Part shown: piece after piece, positions 1 through 11,765 of the stretch
Layout of the letters: each line of letters opens with the position of its first letter
Numbering within the stretch: position 1 is the stretch's first letter
Origin: Cochliopodium minus
Taxonomy: Eukaryota > Discosea > Himatismenida > Cochliopodiidae
Reading direction: 5' to 3'
DNA: 64,000 nucleotides
NCBI GenBank assembly: GCA_024220525.1
Contig: JAMYWO010000068.1
Coordinates: 44,073 to 108,072 of the forward strand
The notes under the pieces: model-generated
What the model was told of the DNA's origin: nothing
Databases searched by the model: none
What the model saw: the letters and a program-made list of their open reading frames with translations, nothing else
Translations under genes and position numbers: made by a program

Positions 1-75
<75 letters not shown>
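1..75. repeat. (AAT)25 trinucleotide run
   Basis: An uninterrupted AAT microsatellite opens the window. In the frame that continues to about 248 it reads as poly-Asn followed by an Asn/Lys/Asp-rich stretch that stays open until a GT donor near 247. It is therefore probably coding low complexity inside the ABC transporter gene, not an intergenic satellite. Confidence 0.85.
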
Positions 76-79
<4 letters not shown>

Positions 80-2173
80 GTATTTATGATGGAAATGGAA
101 GTAATGGGTTAAGTAATGGAACAGGGAATAAATTTATTTCTAGAGAGAAAGACAGAGATAGAGATAAAGATAATTATAAATTAAATAATAATGATAAAAA
201 AAACAAAAATAAAAATAATAAAACTAACAAAGAAGATGATAATAAATGTAAAAAAATAAATTTTTATTTTTTATAAATATAAATATTTTTTAAATTTTTA
301 TTTTTTGGTTTTTATTTTTTATCATAATTTATTTTAAACTTTTTTTTTTATTTTTTTAAAACTTATTTTATAATTTATTTTATTTTCATTTTTTATTTTT
401 TATTTTTATTTTTTTATTTTTTATTTTTATTTTTTTATTTTTTATTTTTTTTTTTTATTATTTATTTTTATTTTTTTATTTTTATTTTTATTTTATTTCT
501 TTTATTGTAGGAAATGGTTTCTGTGGAAAGAATAATAGAATATTATCGAAAATGAGAGAGGAGCCACCCCACTCACATCCCTCTCAACCAACCCCCAGAA
601 AACTGGCTTCTCAAGGAAAAATCTCCTTCAAAACTTTCCAGCTGAGATACAGGCCCAATCTAGATCTCTGTATTAAAAGGTGTCAATTTGGAAATCTCCT
701 CCAAAGAAAAATTGGTATTGTAGAAGGTAATAAAAATTTAAAATAAAACTAGAAAATAAAAATAAAAATAAAAAATAAAAAATAAAAAAATAAAAAAATA
801 AAAATAAAAATAAAAAATTATTTAAAAAAATATAAAACAAAAAATAAAAATTTGAAATAAAAAATAAAAATATAAAATCAAACAATTAGATTCAAAAAAC
901 TTTTTTGAAAATTAAAAAATAAATATTTAATATATTTAATTCAATTAAAAAATTAATAAAATTCATTTCACTAATTAAAAATAATAAAAATAATAATAAA
1001 TATTTTACGATTAAATTTTAGAACAGGAGCTGGAAAATCATCTTTAATAATGGGTCTTTTTCAGATTGATAGGGGTAAATGAATTGAAAATTTTAATTAT
1101 TATTTTTATTTTATTTCATTTGATAATTTTTTTAATTATTTATTTTATTTATTTAAATTTTATCAAAATTAAAATAAAATATCAAATTATTATTTTTTAG
1201 GTGAGTCAGGTTCCATTGTGATAGATGGATATGATATTTCAAAGATTGGTTTGTTCGATTTACGTTCAAAATTGTCCATCATTCCACAAGGTACTAAATT
1301 TTAAATAAAAATTTTAAAAAATAAATAAATTAAATACAAGAATATTTAGTAATAAAAAAAAACAAAAATTTTTTTAAAAAGATTAAAAACCCCAAAAAAA
1401 AAAAATCTCAAAATAAAAAATAAAAAAAATAATAAAATAATCAAAGAAATTAATTAAATTATTTAATTAAAAAATAAAATAATTTTTTTTCAAACAACAG
1501 AACCCGTATTGTTTTCGGGAACAATATCGAGCAATTTGGATCCTTTCAAAAAATACACGAACGAAGAAATTTGGGAAGCTTTGGACAAAACTCACCTCAA
1601 AAATGTTGTATTCAATTTGCCTGACCAACTCGATTCTGTGGTGACAGAGGGAGGAGAGAACTTTAGTGTTGGTCAAAGACAATTGTTATGTAAAAGAAAA
1701 ATTATTTTAGATTTTTTTAAATTAATTTTTTTAGTTATTTATTTTACTTTTTTTTCCAATTAATTTTTTTTATTATCATTTTACTTGATTTTAATGAAGG
1801 TTTATCAAGGGCTCTTCTCAAAAAATCTAAAATTTTAATAATGGACGAAGCAACTTCTAATGTAAAACTTTTTCAATAATTTCTTAAAATTCTTTTTCTT
1901 TATTATTCATTATTTCTATTTTTTATTAATTAATTTCTCATTTTTTTTTAGATTGACATTGAAACAGACTCTATCATCCAAAAAACCATTCGTAAAGAGT
2001 TTTCAGATAGAACCATATTAACAATAGCTCACAGAATAAACACCATTTTTGATTATGACAAAATAGTGGTGATGAGTGATGGTATGGTCGTTGAATTTGA
2101 TTCTCCTCAAAATCTTTTGATGAACAAAAATTCTGTGTTTTATTCTATGGCCAATGAATCTCAAACAAACTAA
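1..2173 (+). CDS. ABCC-type ABC transporter, C-terminal part
   Basis: Partial gene running in from the left. Exons from 511 onward encode the second nucleotide-binding domain of an ABCC (MRP/CFTR-like) exporter: the linker ([12 protein letters not shown]), then the GKISFK and LRYRPNLDL strands, Walker A (TGAGKSS, 1022-1075), the Q-loop (IIPQ), [15 protein letters not shown] (1500-1545), the signature SVGQRQLLC split by an intron, Walker B ([10 protein letters not shown]) and the H-loop (TIAHR). The stop is at 2171-2173. The family moves conjugated organic anions or lipids across membranes using ATP. The Asn-rich exon at 1-248 probably encodes an insertion just before the linker, after transmembrane domain 2 (inference). 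Between 511 and 1030 the conserved protein jumps frame several times (after YYRK, around the PENW-like segment, around LDLVLKG, and before Walker A). This means either consensus errors or a dying gene; exons after 1200 are clean. Confidence 0.85.
249..510. other. T-rich intron of ABC gene
   Basis: A 260-bp stretch composed almost only of T and A, ending in a clear TATTGTAG acceptor at 510. No coding potential. It is typical of the introns in this window. Confidence 0.7.
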
Positions 2174-2278
2174 AAATTTCATTCAAACAAAATAATTTAT
2201 TAACAAATGTGAAAATATGACCAAATAATTAAAATTAATTAAACAAGTCACTCTATTAAAATAAATAAATAAAAACTT

Positions 2279-4712
2279 TTATTTGTTATAATTTTTGATT
2301 TGAGATTCTGCAAACTCATGAAAGGTATTTTCAAATTTCGAGAAACTCTTTTTCTTCAAAAGGTTGATAAAAACCTTCCTTTTTAAAACCAACAAAGTGC
2401 ATCTTGTAATTGCATAAACTGTTGCTTTTCTTTTTTCACTTTGAGAATAAATAGAACTTTCTCCAATTAAAGATCCTTTCAAATGAAAAAAAAAATTAAA
2501 AATAATAACAAAAATGAGAATTATTTAAAAAAATTCCTTTTAAAAATTTAAAAAATATTAATTTAACAAAAATAAGATGAGGAAATAATAAAAAAAAAAT
2601 GAAACAAAATTATGAAAGGAATAAACCTGTTTTCATTATAAACCCATCCTTCTGACCTCTTTTGATTGCCATTGCTATTCCATCATCAAGAACAAATAAT
2701 TCTTTTGCTTTATCATCTTCTTTAACAATTTTGTCTCCTTTTAATAAATAAATTAGTTTTTTTAAAAAGGATTAAAAAAAAATGAAAATAATTAAATTAA
2801 AACCTTTTTCGTGTGTTCTTCTTTCCATTGACATAAAAAGCTCTTCAACCAAATCATCAGATACTTCTTTTAATACTTTCCAACTTTTTAGTGTAGTGTC
2901 TCTGATGTGGCCTTACAAAGGAAGAAAATAAAATAAAAAATAAATATAAAAATAAATAAAAAATAAAAATAAAAAAAAAATAATTTTTAAAATAAAAAAA
3001 TAAAAAAATAAAAAATAAATGTAAAAAATAAATAAAAACACAAATAAAATAAAAAATAAACATAAAAATATAAAATAAATTAAAATATTTAAATCAGAAA
3101 TTTGTAAAAAAATTACAAATTTTTAAAAATAAATAAAAATAAAAAAATAAATAAAAATTACTTATTATTGTTTTTCTAATGATTGGAGGAAATCCAAAAA
3201 ATAATTTCTTTTCATCAAAATCAGAGGAATATTCTTTGTCAAAAACGTAGTTAGAATGAGAAAGAAGAAATTTGGAAAAGTCTCTTGGAAATTTTCTAAA
3301 CTTTATGTATTTCTTAATCATGTCCAAAAAGTCTTTTCTCGAATTTCTTTTATGTTGTAATTGAGTGATTATATTCACAATTTGAGCTATGATATGTTTA
3401 TACATGTAAATTTAATATTAAAAACAAAAATTGTAAACGAATAAAAATTAAAATTTAAAAAAAATTTGAAATTTGAAATTTGAAATAAAATATAAAAAAT
3501 AATTTAAAAAATAAAAATTAAAAATTAAAATATAAAAAAAATGAAAAATAAAAAATGAATATAATAAAAGATAAAATAATAAAATATAAAAAAAACAAAA
3601 AATAAATAAAAATAAAAATAAAAATTATTACCAGTTACATATGCCACATAAATAATGGAAAATATTTGCATGCAAATCACAAATATCCTCTCCCCTGTTC
3701 TTACTGCATAAATGTCTCCATACCCCACTGTTGCCAAAGTTGTAGACGCAAAATAAAGAGTTGTTACATATCTTTGAAACAAATTTCTTGCTTCCATGTT
3801 TTGATTTAAAGCCCTGCGATAATGAGGAGATTTAAAAAAAAAAAAAAAAAAAAAAAAATTTTTACCATGATTTATCAAATCCCAAATGAAGAGCAAAATA
3901 ATACCATACACATGTAAAATAATGCAAGATAAGAAATAGAAATAATAATAATCTTCCCAACACGATAAAAGAGTTATCAAACAACAATTTCTCTGAAAAT
4001 TCGATCCTTTCAATGAATTTTGAAAGATGAATAAATCTCACAATCCTGAATAATCTCATCCATCTCATCGTTTGTGATCCATATGCTAGAAAAAAAAATT
4101 TATAAAAAAATTTGCTGTTGTTATTTCTTTTTACCCAAATCAATCAAGTTGAATGGAACCGCTGCAAGCAAATCAATCGCAAAATAAGAAATTAGATATC
4201 TTTTTTTGTTGTAATTCCTCTTTGATTCATCTATATCAAACTCGAAATGGTGATCTTGGAAATTAGCATACAGAAATTGTATCACTATCTCCATTATATA
4301 CATTATATCAAAGATTGAATTTGCAATTTTCAGTCCCAAAACATATGGAGGTCGAAATGAGATGAAATAAGGGATGAAGAGAAGCTGCCAGATAGATATG
4401 AAATTCAATAAAATATCCCACAACAATAGGCCTGTGGAGATCAAATTTATTTTCGTGAAGATGCCATGGTTGATTTTATTTTCTTTCTTTATACTATCCA
4501 ATATCAGATTTCCTTCATGATCATCTTCATTCTTCATATCTTTCTCAAATTTCTCAGATAACAATTCATTCATTTCTATTTCTAAACCTGATTTGTGGAA
4601 TTGGTTTCCTTTTTCATTCAAAAAAAGAAGTGAGTTTAAAAATATAAGATTGGGTAGTGGATATGAAAAAAAATATTAAAAAAAAGAAGATAAACCTATA
4701 TCCTCATCTTCC
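2279..4712 (-). CDS. Voltage-gated K+ channel with cyclic-nucleotide-binding domain
   Basis: A multi-exon channel subunit of the CNG/HCN/EAG-plant Shaker superfamily. In order: an acidic N-terminus; S1 (WDILLNFISIWQLLFIPYF); S2-S3 (4190-4330); an S4 with spaced arginines (RWMRLFRIVRFIHL, 4030-4080); S5; a pore helix with the K+ filter TVGYGD (3700-3730); S6; a C-linker (NIVNIITQLQHKRNSRKDF); and a C-terminal CNBD fold that includes GSLIGE and a terminal IKNYNK. The filter predicts potassium selectivity, and cyclic-nucleotide modulation is inferred from the CNBD. It acts as a membrane tetramer. An ATG at 4712 gives MEDEDI before a plausible donor, but I see no good AG acceptor before the next coding block at about 4620, so the exact start is unresolved. 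Neighbouring two-pore channel gene lies on the same strand. Confidence 0.85.
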
Positions 4713-5033
4713 ATCCCTCTTTTCTAATGAAATATAAGAAATTCTATTTTTATTTTTATTCTTATTATTTCAAAATTCTTATAATGCTCGGCAATAAAGT
4801 TTGAATAGTTAAAAATACGAAAGAAAATAATAGTGAGAACAATTTGGTTCCAATATATGGAATAAATCAAGTTTATTATCTTGTGAATGTTTAACATTTT
4901 TCATTGAGGAATTTTATATTCTAACAAAAAAATAGAACAGAAGTTGTTGAATTCAAAAAAAAAAAACAAAGAAAAGAAAGATGATGATTTTATTCATTTC
5001 TTTTTTCTTTCATTTTTTATTAAATATTCAAAA
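4713..5033. other. Intergenic stretch between K+ channel and two-pore channel
   Basis: AT-rich, with no convincing exon. On the minus strand a possible acceptor near 4923 is followed by only about 34 open codons without channel similarity. Probably 3' flank of the upstream channel gene plus the promoter of the K+ channel gene. Confidence 0.4.
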
Positions 5034-5125
5034 NAAAAATAAAAATAAAAATAAAAATAAAAATAAAAATAAAAATAAAAATAAAAATAAAAATAAAAAT
5101 AAAAATAAAATTAAAAATAAAAATA
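5034..5125. repeat. (AAAAAT)n hexanucleotide repeat with single N
   Basis: About 15 units of AAAAAT directly follow an ambiguous base at 5034. The run lies within or just after the last recognised exon of the two-pore channel, on its 3' side, and is a likely place for a collapsed or mis-joined assembly. Confidence 0.85.
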
Positions 5126-5149
5126 AATAAATAAAAATAATTAAAATTA

Positions 5150-6621
5150 ATACTTGAAACAGATTTGGAGAACCCCTCAACGGTAACGATGAGAGTGAGT
5201 TGAAAAATAAGGAAATAAGTAACCAAGTAAAAAGTGATGTTGAAAAGAAAGGCCCAGTAAGACTGCGAGTAAAAGGGGATCATCACATCTGGATTGTTTA
5301 CAGTGGTCAACATAATTTGGGTTGAAGAAAGTGAATTTCTTATTGTGTTATAATTTGATTGGTTGGGTACATCGAACCACAATACAGTTCCTTTAAATTT
5401 TCAAAATAAATAAAAATTAAATTTCACAAAAAGAAAAATCATAATAATTTGCTAAATACCTTGGATCAATTAAATTTTTATTTTTTATTTTTATTTATTT
5501 TATTTATTTTATTCATTTTATTTATTTAATTTATATAATTTATTTATTTATTTTATTTATTTTATTTATCAATTTATCAAATTTATTTTTTTTTATCAAA
5601 TTTATCAAATTTATCAAATTTATTTATTTTATTTTTTTTTTTACCAACCCATGAATATGCAAATACGGATAATCCCAAAATGAACAAAATTTCAGATAAT
5701 CTCGGAATTAGGTAGGCGATGTTCTTACAAAGTCTTTTTACTTTGGGAGATTCCATCACCAAAACTACAGCCCTCAAAAACTGTGAAAGCCTCCACGTTC
5801 TGTTAATACAGAAACTCACTATAATATCTCTTTTTAAAAAAAAGAACAATTAGATCAAAATTTATAAAAAAATTTCTTAAAATTCTTTAAGATTTAAAAA
5901 TCAAAAAAAAAACTTTGAATCTTTTAGAGAAGTTACTTTAAAAATTTATTCAAAAAAAAAAAAGTTTTTATCATTAAATCTTGTTTTGAAATTAATAGTT
6001 TTGTTTTGTATTTATTATTATTAAATTAAATATAAATTATTTTTACATTATAGAAACAAAAATAGCAACTGTCTCAATTATCACCCATCTTTTTTTGAAT
6101 TGATCGATGAATCCAGAGATCATGATTCCCATAACGATGGTATTGATGAAAATCAAGATCAAACAAACCAATTCGAGGGACAATCCCAAATTAGGAGAAA
6201 TGATGGGCCATGAACTGAACCATATGATTGGTGTTGTATTTGGCATTATTTTGGATGGATCTCTTGGGACATTACAATCAGTATGATAACACCATGATGG
6301 TCTTTCAAAAAACGATAATATAAAGAGAAAAAATGATGTAAATACTCTCAAGTAATAGAGATTCTGATATAATCTATAATATCTTATGATCTTTGGATTA
6401 TTATTTTCAGTCAGATGATCTATCAATGCTTTTGCATATCTTCTATTGAAACTTGCATCAATAAATGCAGCTGCACTTTCTTTTTTTTTTTTATGTTGAT
6501 AAAAGGTCTGAATTAATATAAATGAAGTAGGCTATGTTGAGAACATACCATAATTCAATTTTGGGATATCATCCTTTTCTTCTATTATCTCCTTTTTATA
6601 TTTGTTTCGATTATCTTCCAT
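5150..6621 (-). CDS. Two-pore channel (TPC)-like, first six-TM repeat only
   Basis: ATG at 6621 (MEDNRNKYKKE). Exons encode S1 (FTSFFLFILSFFERPSWC), S2 (LELVCLILIFINTIVMGI), S3 (WVIIETVAIFVSIM), an S4-like helix (RTWRLSQFLRAVVLVM), S5 (ILFILGLSVFAYSWVG) and a pore/S6 block with the TPC hallmark LTTVNNPDVMIPFYS, then FQLTLIVTVEGFSK. Two-pore channels sit in endolysosomal or vacuolar membranes and pass Na+ or Ca2+ in response to PI(3,5)P2, NAADP or voltage. Known TPCs have two such repeats (about 700-850 residues). Here coding evidence ends after repeat I at a donor near 5150, beside the hexanucleotide repeat and N. The second half is absent from the window, so the gene is truncated by assembly or is a genuine half-channel. 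Confidence 0.75.
5460..5640. repeat. ATTTATTTTATTTATCAAATTT-type repeats in TPC intron
   Basis: Short tandem ATTTATTTT and TTATCAAAT units between the S5 exon and the pore exon. Intronic simple sequence; nothing else seen. Confidence 0.5.
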
Positions 6622-6898
6622 AATATGAAGAATTTATTTACAAAACTCCAATTTTATTTTTTAAAAAATTTTATTGAAGATTTATATTCCGAAAGAAAGA
6701 TAATTAATTCCTTTCTGATTCTATTGTTTGGTTCTGATCATTTCAATTCAAGTTCCTTTTTTCACATGTTCAATTCAAATAAAATATTTTTATATCAATT
6801 AAAAAAATAAAAAAATTGATTTAACTATTTTAATCAAAGTATTTTTACAGAGACCAATAAATGAGGAAATTCCTTTCATTTTGAATAGGATAATTGTC

Positions 6899-8267
6899 TC
6901 AAATATATAATTTTTGTTGGAAATGACAAAAAAACTTTATCACATTGATGATGACAACCTTTACCATCACTCCATGAAGATGAATTAAAGAAGATTCATT
7001 TCTATATTTGGAAACAAGCAGCAATGAAACGATGGAATTATTCATATAGTCAATATTCCAGAGAAGATGATATTCTGGCCTCCAATTAACTTTATGGGAA
7101 GAAATCAACCTCAACAAATTAACTTTATAATCAACTTTTGTATCATTTGGAATTATTTTGGTCCCTTTGTACGAATAAAAGGCAGCAGAATCGAAATCAG
7201 GAGGAGAGATCACTTTTTCAAATAAAAAACAAAGGTATTCATTTGCTTTGTTAGTTAAATCACTTGATTTTTGAAAAGTTTCGATTGCTTTCATAAAATT
7301 CTTCTCTTTGAGATAAATTTTTCCTTTTTATGAAACAAATTAAAACTATGATGCAATATAATTTCAGAAAAAGTTACCCAATGAAATATAGGCACTTTTG
7401 TTGTTGGACATGATCGATATTTTATATAACTCTTTCACTTTCTTGAGATTTTTTTCAACACCTAATCCCTTTTGATACATCACTGCCAAATTATTAATCG
7501 AAGAGGATTTTCCCAAACTAATCGCCTCATTATACAATTCCGCTCCTAATAATGAATTGGAAATTATTAAACAAAAAAGGGTTTGATTTAAAAAAGAAGA
7601 TTACCTCTTTTGTAATCCCTTTCTACTCCAATTCCTTTACAATAAGCCAAAGCTAAATTATTGATCGCAGAACTATTTCCTAGTTTTGAGGCTCTAAGAT
7701 ACAATTCAAATGACTTTTTATGATCAAGTTTTGCTTTATTATTTCCATATAATTGCGCCAAATTGTACCTGTTTTAGAAATAGTTTTAATTATAAATCTT
7801 TTTTCACAGAGTTTTAAATTTATTTTTACATTCCCAAACTATTTCCAAGATCAACCGATAATTGTAAGTATTTAAAAGCTTTTATTACATTCTTATTTTT
7901 ATAATATCCATGATCATACACTTTTTTTTTAAATATTCGATTATAAATTTTAATTCATTCAATACTATCAAAATTTTTACTTACTAAATCCAATCATATT
8001 TAAAGCATAAGAAGTGTCTCTTCTAATATATTGTTTATCTTTTCTAATATGTTTTTTGAAATTTATATATGCTTTTTCTAGATCTATTTTGCAGTTATCC
8101 AATCCCAAAAAATGATTCATTCCTAATGCAACAAGATTTTCCTTTTCAATGCTATTTTTTAATTGAATTAAGCCTTTCTTCTGATCTATTTTCACTCCAA
8201 TTCCAAAATGAAGATTGATGAATTCAATTAGTTCATCAATACCATCTTCAATTGATTTTCCCTCCAT
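6899..8267 (-). CDS. Sel1-like (TPR-related) repeat protein
   Basis: Five exons. The start is the ATG at 8267 (MEGKSIEDG); the open frame extends slightly upstream without an ATG. After an N-terminal helical region, successive Sel1-type repeats read NMIGFMYDHGYYKNKN, YNLAQLYGNNKAKLD, INNLALAYCKGIGVERDY and INNLAVMYQKGLGVEKNL, the usual A-x-x-x-L-G/Y-x-x-G-x-G-V pattern of 36-44 residue alpha-hairpins. The C-terminal 120 residues, after KIYLKEKNF, no longer follow the repeat. Sel1 repeats are scaffolds, for example in ER quality control or signalling; no catalytic domain is visible. All splice phases join cleanly. The specific partner is unknown. Confidence 0.8.
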
Positions 8268-8528
8268 TATTAAACCCAAATTTTTTTTTCTAAAAAATCA
8301 AGTTTATTCAAAAATGCAAAGAGCAATTCTATCTTGGGAAATGTTCTAAATTGTCGATCTCAAAGTAATTTCTATTTCTCTTCAATTTAGAAAAAATTAT
8401 TTGTTAAACAAAATAATCAAATAAACTTCCGAAAAATCAAAATTTTGTTTCCAGATAATTCCTAATTTCATGGTTTGTTTTCCCTATTTGAGAAGAAATT
8501 GTAATCCAAAAAAAATATATAAAAAAAA

Positions 8529-10661
8529 ATGAAAAATATTTCTAAATCCTTCAAAAATATTAAAATTGGAAAGAACAGTAAGAAAAATTCTTAAATTTGT
8601 TTGTTTGTGATTATTAACCTTTCTTCTTCATTTTTAGTCAAAAATGTCAAATTGTTTCAAAAGGGACTCAAATTGAAATCTTTCAACAAATTGAGATTTC
8701 TTTCAAGCACAAACACCAACATTGTACCAAAATATACAAATGCATTGTTATGGGGAGGAGCACTTTTGGCAACCACCTTGTATATTACCCAACAACAAGA
8801 AACCCATTCAGAATCTGTTGATTATGAAAAATTGAGAGCTGATTTGGAAGATTTGATTGAATCTGCTTTCAAGACTAGTCCAATGTTCGATGATGGAAGT
8901 TATGTAAGAAAGCCCAAAAAAATTATTCAAATTAATATAATTATGCTGAATAAAATTTCATATTTATTTTATAATTTTTTTTATTTTATAATTTTTCTGA
9001 AATTTTTTTAGGCTGGTATATTGGTCAGATTAGCATGGCATTCATCAGGTAATACATTTTTTCCTTTATATAACTGAATAACAAAAATTATTGAACTTTT
9101 TAATCACAAAATTTTTTGCATACTATATTATCTTTTCAAAAAAGATCAATACTGGACAACAAATTTTTGATTGAAGCAATTAAAAAAATAATTTTAATTT
9201 TGTTATTTTTTTAGGTACATATTCAAAAGTTGATGGTACTGGTGGATCAAATGGTGCCAACATGAGATTTCAACCAGAATCAAAACATGGAGCAAACAAT
9301 GGATTGGAAATTGCAAGAGAATTGTTGGAGCCTATCAAAAAGAAATACCCAGGAATCTCATATGCTGATTTATACACCTTTGGTGAGTTTATATTTTTCA
9401 CAATCAATCGTTTAAATTTTTCTAATTTTTAATTTTCTTAAATCAAAATAGCTGGTGTGGTTGCAATCGAAGCAAGTAAAATTTTTTTTTTCATCCCAAT
9501 CAAATATACCAATTATAAATTTATACATTCTCATTTCAAATTATGATATATTATTGCTTTTATATTTTTTTGATGCTGATAAATTTTTTTTTATAAAGCT
9601 GGAGGACCTAAAATCAAATGGAGAGCAGGAAGATCAGGTAAAAAAAAAAAAACATTTATCTTTAAAGATAAAATAAATACTAAGAATATGTTTGTTTTAA
9701 TCTTTTAAATCTTTTGAATTCGCCTCATTCTTTTCTTCATTATTAATTTTTTACAAAATTAACTCTTTGATGTTTATTTTTTTATTTTTCCTTTTAGATA
9801 CTCCTTGCTCTGATCACGTGAAACCAACTCCTCACGATCGTTTGCCAGACGCAAATCAAGGTGCAAACCACTTGAGAGATATCTTCTACAGAATGGGTTT
9901 TAATGACCAAGGTACTATTATTGAACATCTTTTTATATTTAATTAAATATTTATTTATTTTTTATTTTATTTTTTAATATTTAGAAATTGTTGCTTTGGC
10001 TGGTGCTCATTGTTTGGGAAGATGCCACACTAACAGATCTGGTTATACAGGTACTTTCAATATTTATTTTCGTTTAACATTATTTTTTATTTATTAATAT
10101 TATTTTTTATTTATTAATATTATTTTTTATAATTAATATTATTTTTAATTTAAACTTTTTTTTTTCTTCTTCCAAAAGGTCCTTGGACAAGATCTCCTAC
10201 CTCCTTCACCAATGCTTTCTTCCAAGAACTCTTGAACAACAAATGGACTCCTAAGAAATGGAATGGTCCTCTCCAATACGAAGACCCATCAGGAGATTTG
10301 TAAAAAAAAAATTTTATTTATTTTTTTATACAATATATTTACCTAGCATTTTTTATTTTTATTACTTTTATTTTTATTTATTTTTTTACCCAATTATTTA
10401 TTATTTTATCATTTTATTTATTTATTTTTGTTTTTTTCATTATTTTATTTTTTCTATAGGATGATGACCCCTGCTGATCTTTCCTTGATCCAAGATGATA
10501 AGTTCTTGAAATACGTCAAAATCTACGCAGACGACCAAGACAAGTTCTTCAATGACTTTGCTGTTGCTTACGAAAAACTTTTGGAGTTGGGAGTAAAGTT
10601 TCCTGTCAAATCCGGAACTGGTGAATCCGGTACTGGTGAATTGTGGAAAAGAAAATTTTAA
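8529..10661 (+). CDS. Cytochrome c peroxidase, mitochondrial
   Basis: Ten exons (8529-8577, 8638-8903, 9012-9048, 9215-9382, 9452-9475, 9599-9637, 9798-9911, 9985-10050, 10179-10299, 10460-10661) give about 361 residues. A basic N-terminus rich in S, K, F and L, then the hydrophobic helix [16 protein letters not shown], look like a mitochondrial presequence and inner-membrane sorting anchor, as in yeast Ccp1. Class I haem peroxidase residues are present: distal Arg/Trp/His in RLAWHSSG, proximal His in [11 protein letters not shown], and the radical-site Trp in GPWTRSP. It reduces H2O2 with electrons from cytochrome c. The end ([19 protein letters not shown]) matches cytochrome c peroxidase better than ascorbate peroxidase, although some members of this group use both donors. 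It ends 88 bp before a convergent F-box gene. Confidence 0.93.
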
Positions 10662-10749
10662 AAGTTCGCTTAAAACCTCTTTATCATAAAAAATGATTTT
10701 AAAATAAATATTTTAAAATTTCTGAAAATAAATTTTTTTAATTTTTTTA

Positions 10750-11708
10750 TTAAATTTTTTCATCTATTTGTTTTATGTATATTTTTTTCAAGGTGATGGA
10801 GCATTCTCTTTGTACACATATACACAAGTGAACTTTTTCCAAGTGAACCAAGTTTACAGTGTTGTATTCTGTTTCTATATCATCCAGCCAATATTTCATC
10901 TTTATTTTGTATTCTTTGTTTATCTTTTTTTGATAATATAAATAAAAAAAAATAAAGAAATAAATAAAAATAAAAAATAAATAAAAAAATTGATACCTTT
11001 ATTTTAAACAAAATTACAGAGTTTTCATCAAATTTTTTGAGATTTTGGTTGGTTTTGCTAGAAACTTTAAAGTTACTCATTCTGTTGATAGTGTTTTTGA
11101 TATAAGATTTCTGAGTGAAACAAAAGAGGTTGTTGGAGTTGAAAAAATGGATTTCTCCTTCGAAATTGGCATTAGTTCTTTTTGCAATTTCCAAACCAGA
11201 TATCCCAAACAAGAAAAAAGGAGATGGAACAAATTTGAGATATCTTATTTCAAAGAGATATTCTTTGTTAGAGGACAATTCATTCTTGCTTAATACTATG
11301 AAGTGACCTGCTCCATTCTCAGTAAATTTGATGGTGCATGTTTTATCTGTGGTGAGATCTGGTTTCCAAGGGAGATCGGCGTAGGGTGCGGGGATGAGAT
11401 TTTTGACGAAATTGAAATTATCTTGATAGATTTGTTTGAAATTTTCTGTCTCTGCTTCATTCCAATTAAGATCTCTTTCAACCAATAATCTCCACTTTAA
11501 AATAATTATAATTTATTTTGAATTGAATAGCTTTTATGTTCTTGAATTAAGATATAATGTATCATTTGGTGAGAAAGAATTTCTTTACCAATTGATTATT
11601 TTCAGATATAATTTTATATTCTTTGCAAGTGGAAGATATGGAAGCAATATCCTTTATATCAAGAAAAGAGAAAATATAAATTTTGAGTATTTTGGGAAGT
11701 TTTTCCAT
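10750..11708 (-). CDS. F-box protein with beta-rich (SPRY-like) C-terminal domain
   Basis: Three exons: 11708-11589, 11495-10997, and one from about 10923 to 10750. The N-terminus is a clean F-box: LPKILKIYIFSFLDIKD, then CKEYK and, across an intron, NQLWRLLVERDLNW. The rest (about 190 residues) is beta-rich: CTIKF, EYLFEIRYLKFV, FFLFGISG, EGEIHFFNS, KIKMKYWLDDIE and VNLVHLEKVHLCICV. This loosely resembles SPRY or F-box-associated beta-sandwiches (weak). The F-box implies a Skp1-Cullin-Roc1 ubiquitin-ligase adaptor, with the C-terminal domain choosing substrate (inference). The ATG lies only 57 bp after the stop of the upstream FAAH gene on the same strand. Confidence 0.75.
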
Positions 11709-11765
11709 TTCGATTCAATTTTTTTTTTTTATTTTTTGATTATTTTTTTGATTATAAAATTTTTT

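Noticed and set aside
1-75. Possible CRISPR or telomere-like array from the opening repeat
   Set aside because: Pure AAT trinucleotide with no spacers; it continues as Asn codons in an open frame.
6625-6810. 61-codon plus-strand open frame between TPC and Sel1 genes
   Set aside because: AT-rich, Phe/Asn/Lys-rich and without any family pattern; lies in the short flank of two minus-strand genes.
8529-10661. Ascorbate peroxidase
   Set aside because: Same superfamily, but the inner-membrane anchor and the C-terminal SLIQDDKF...YADDQDKFF segment fit cytochrome c peroxidase better; hybrid activity is not excluded.
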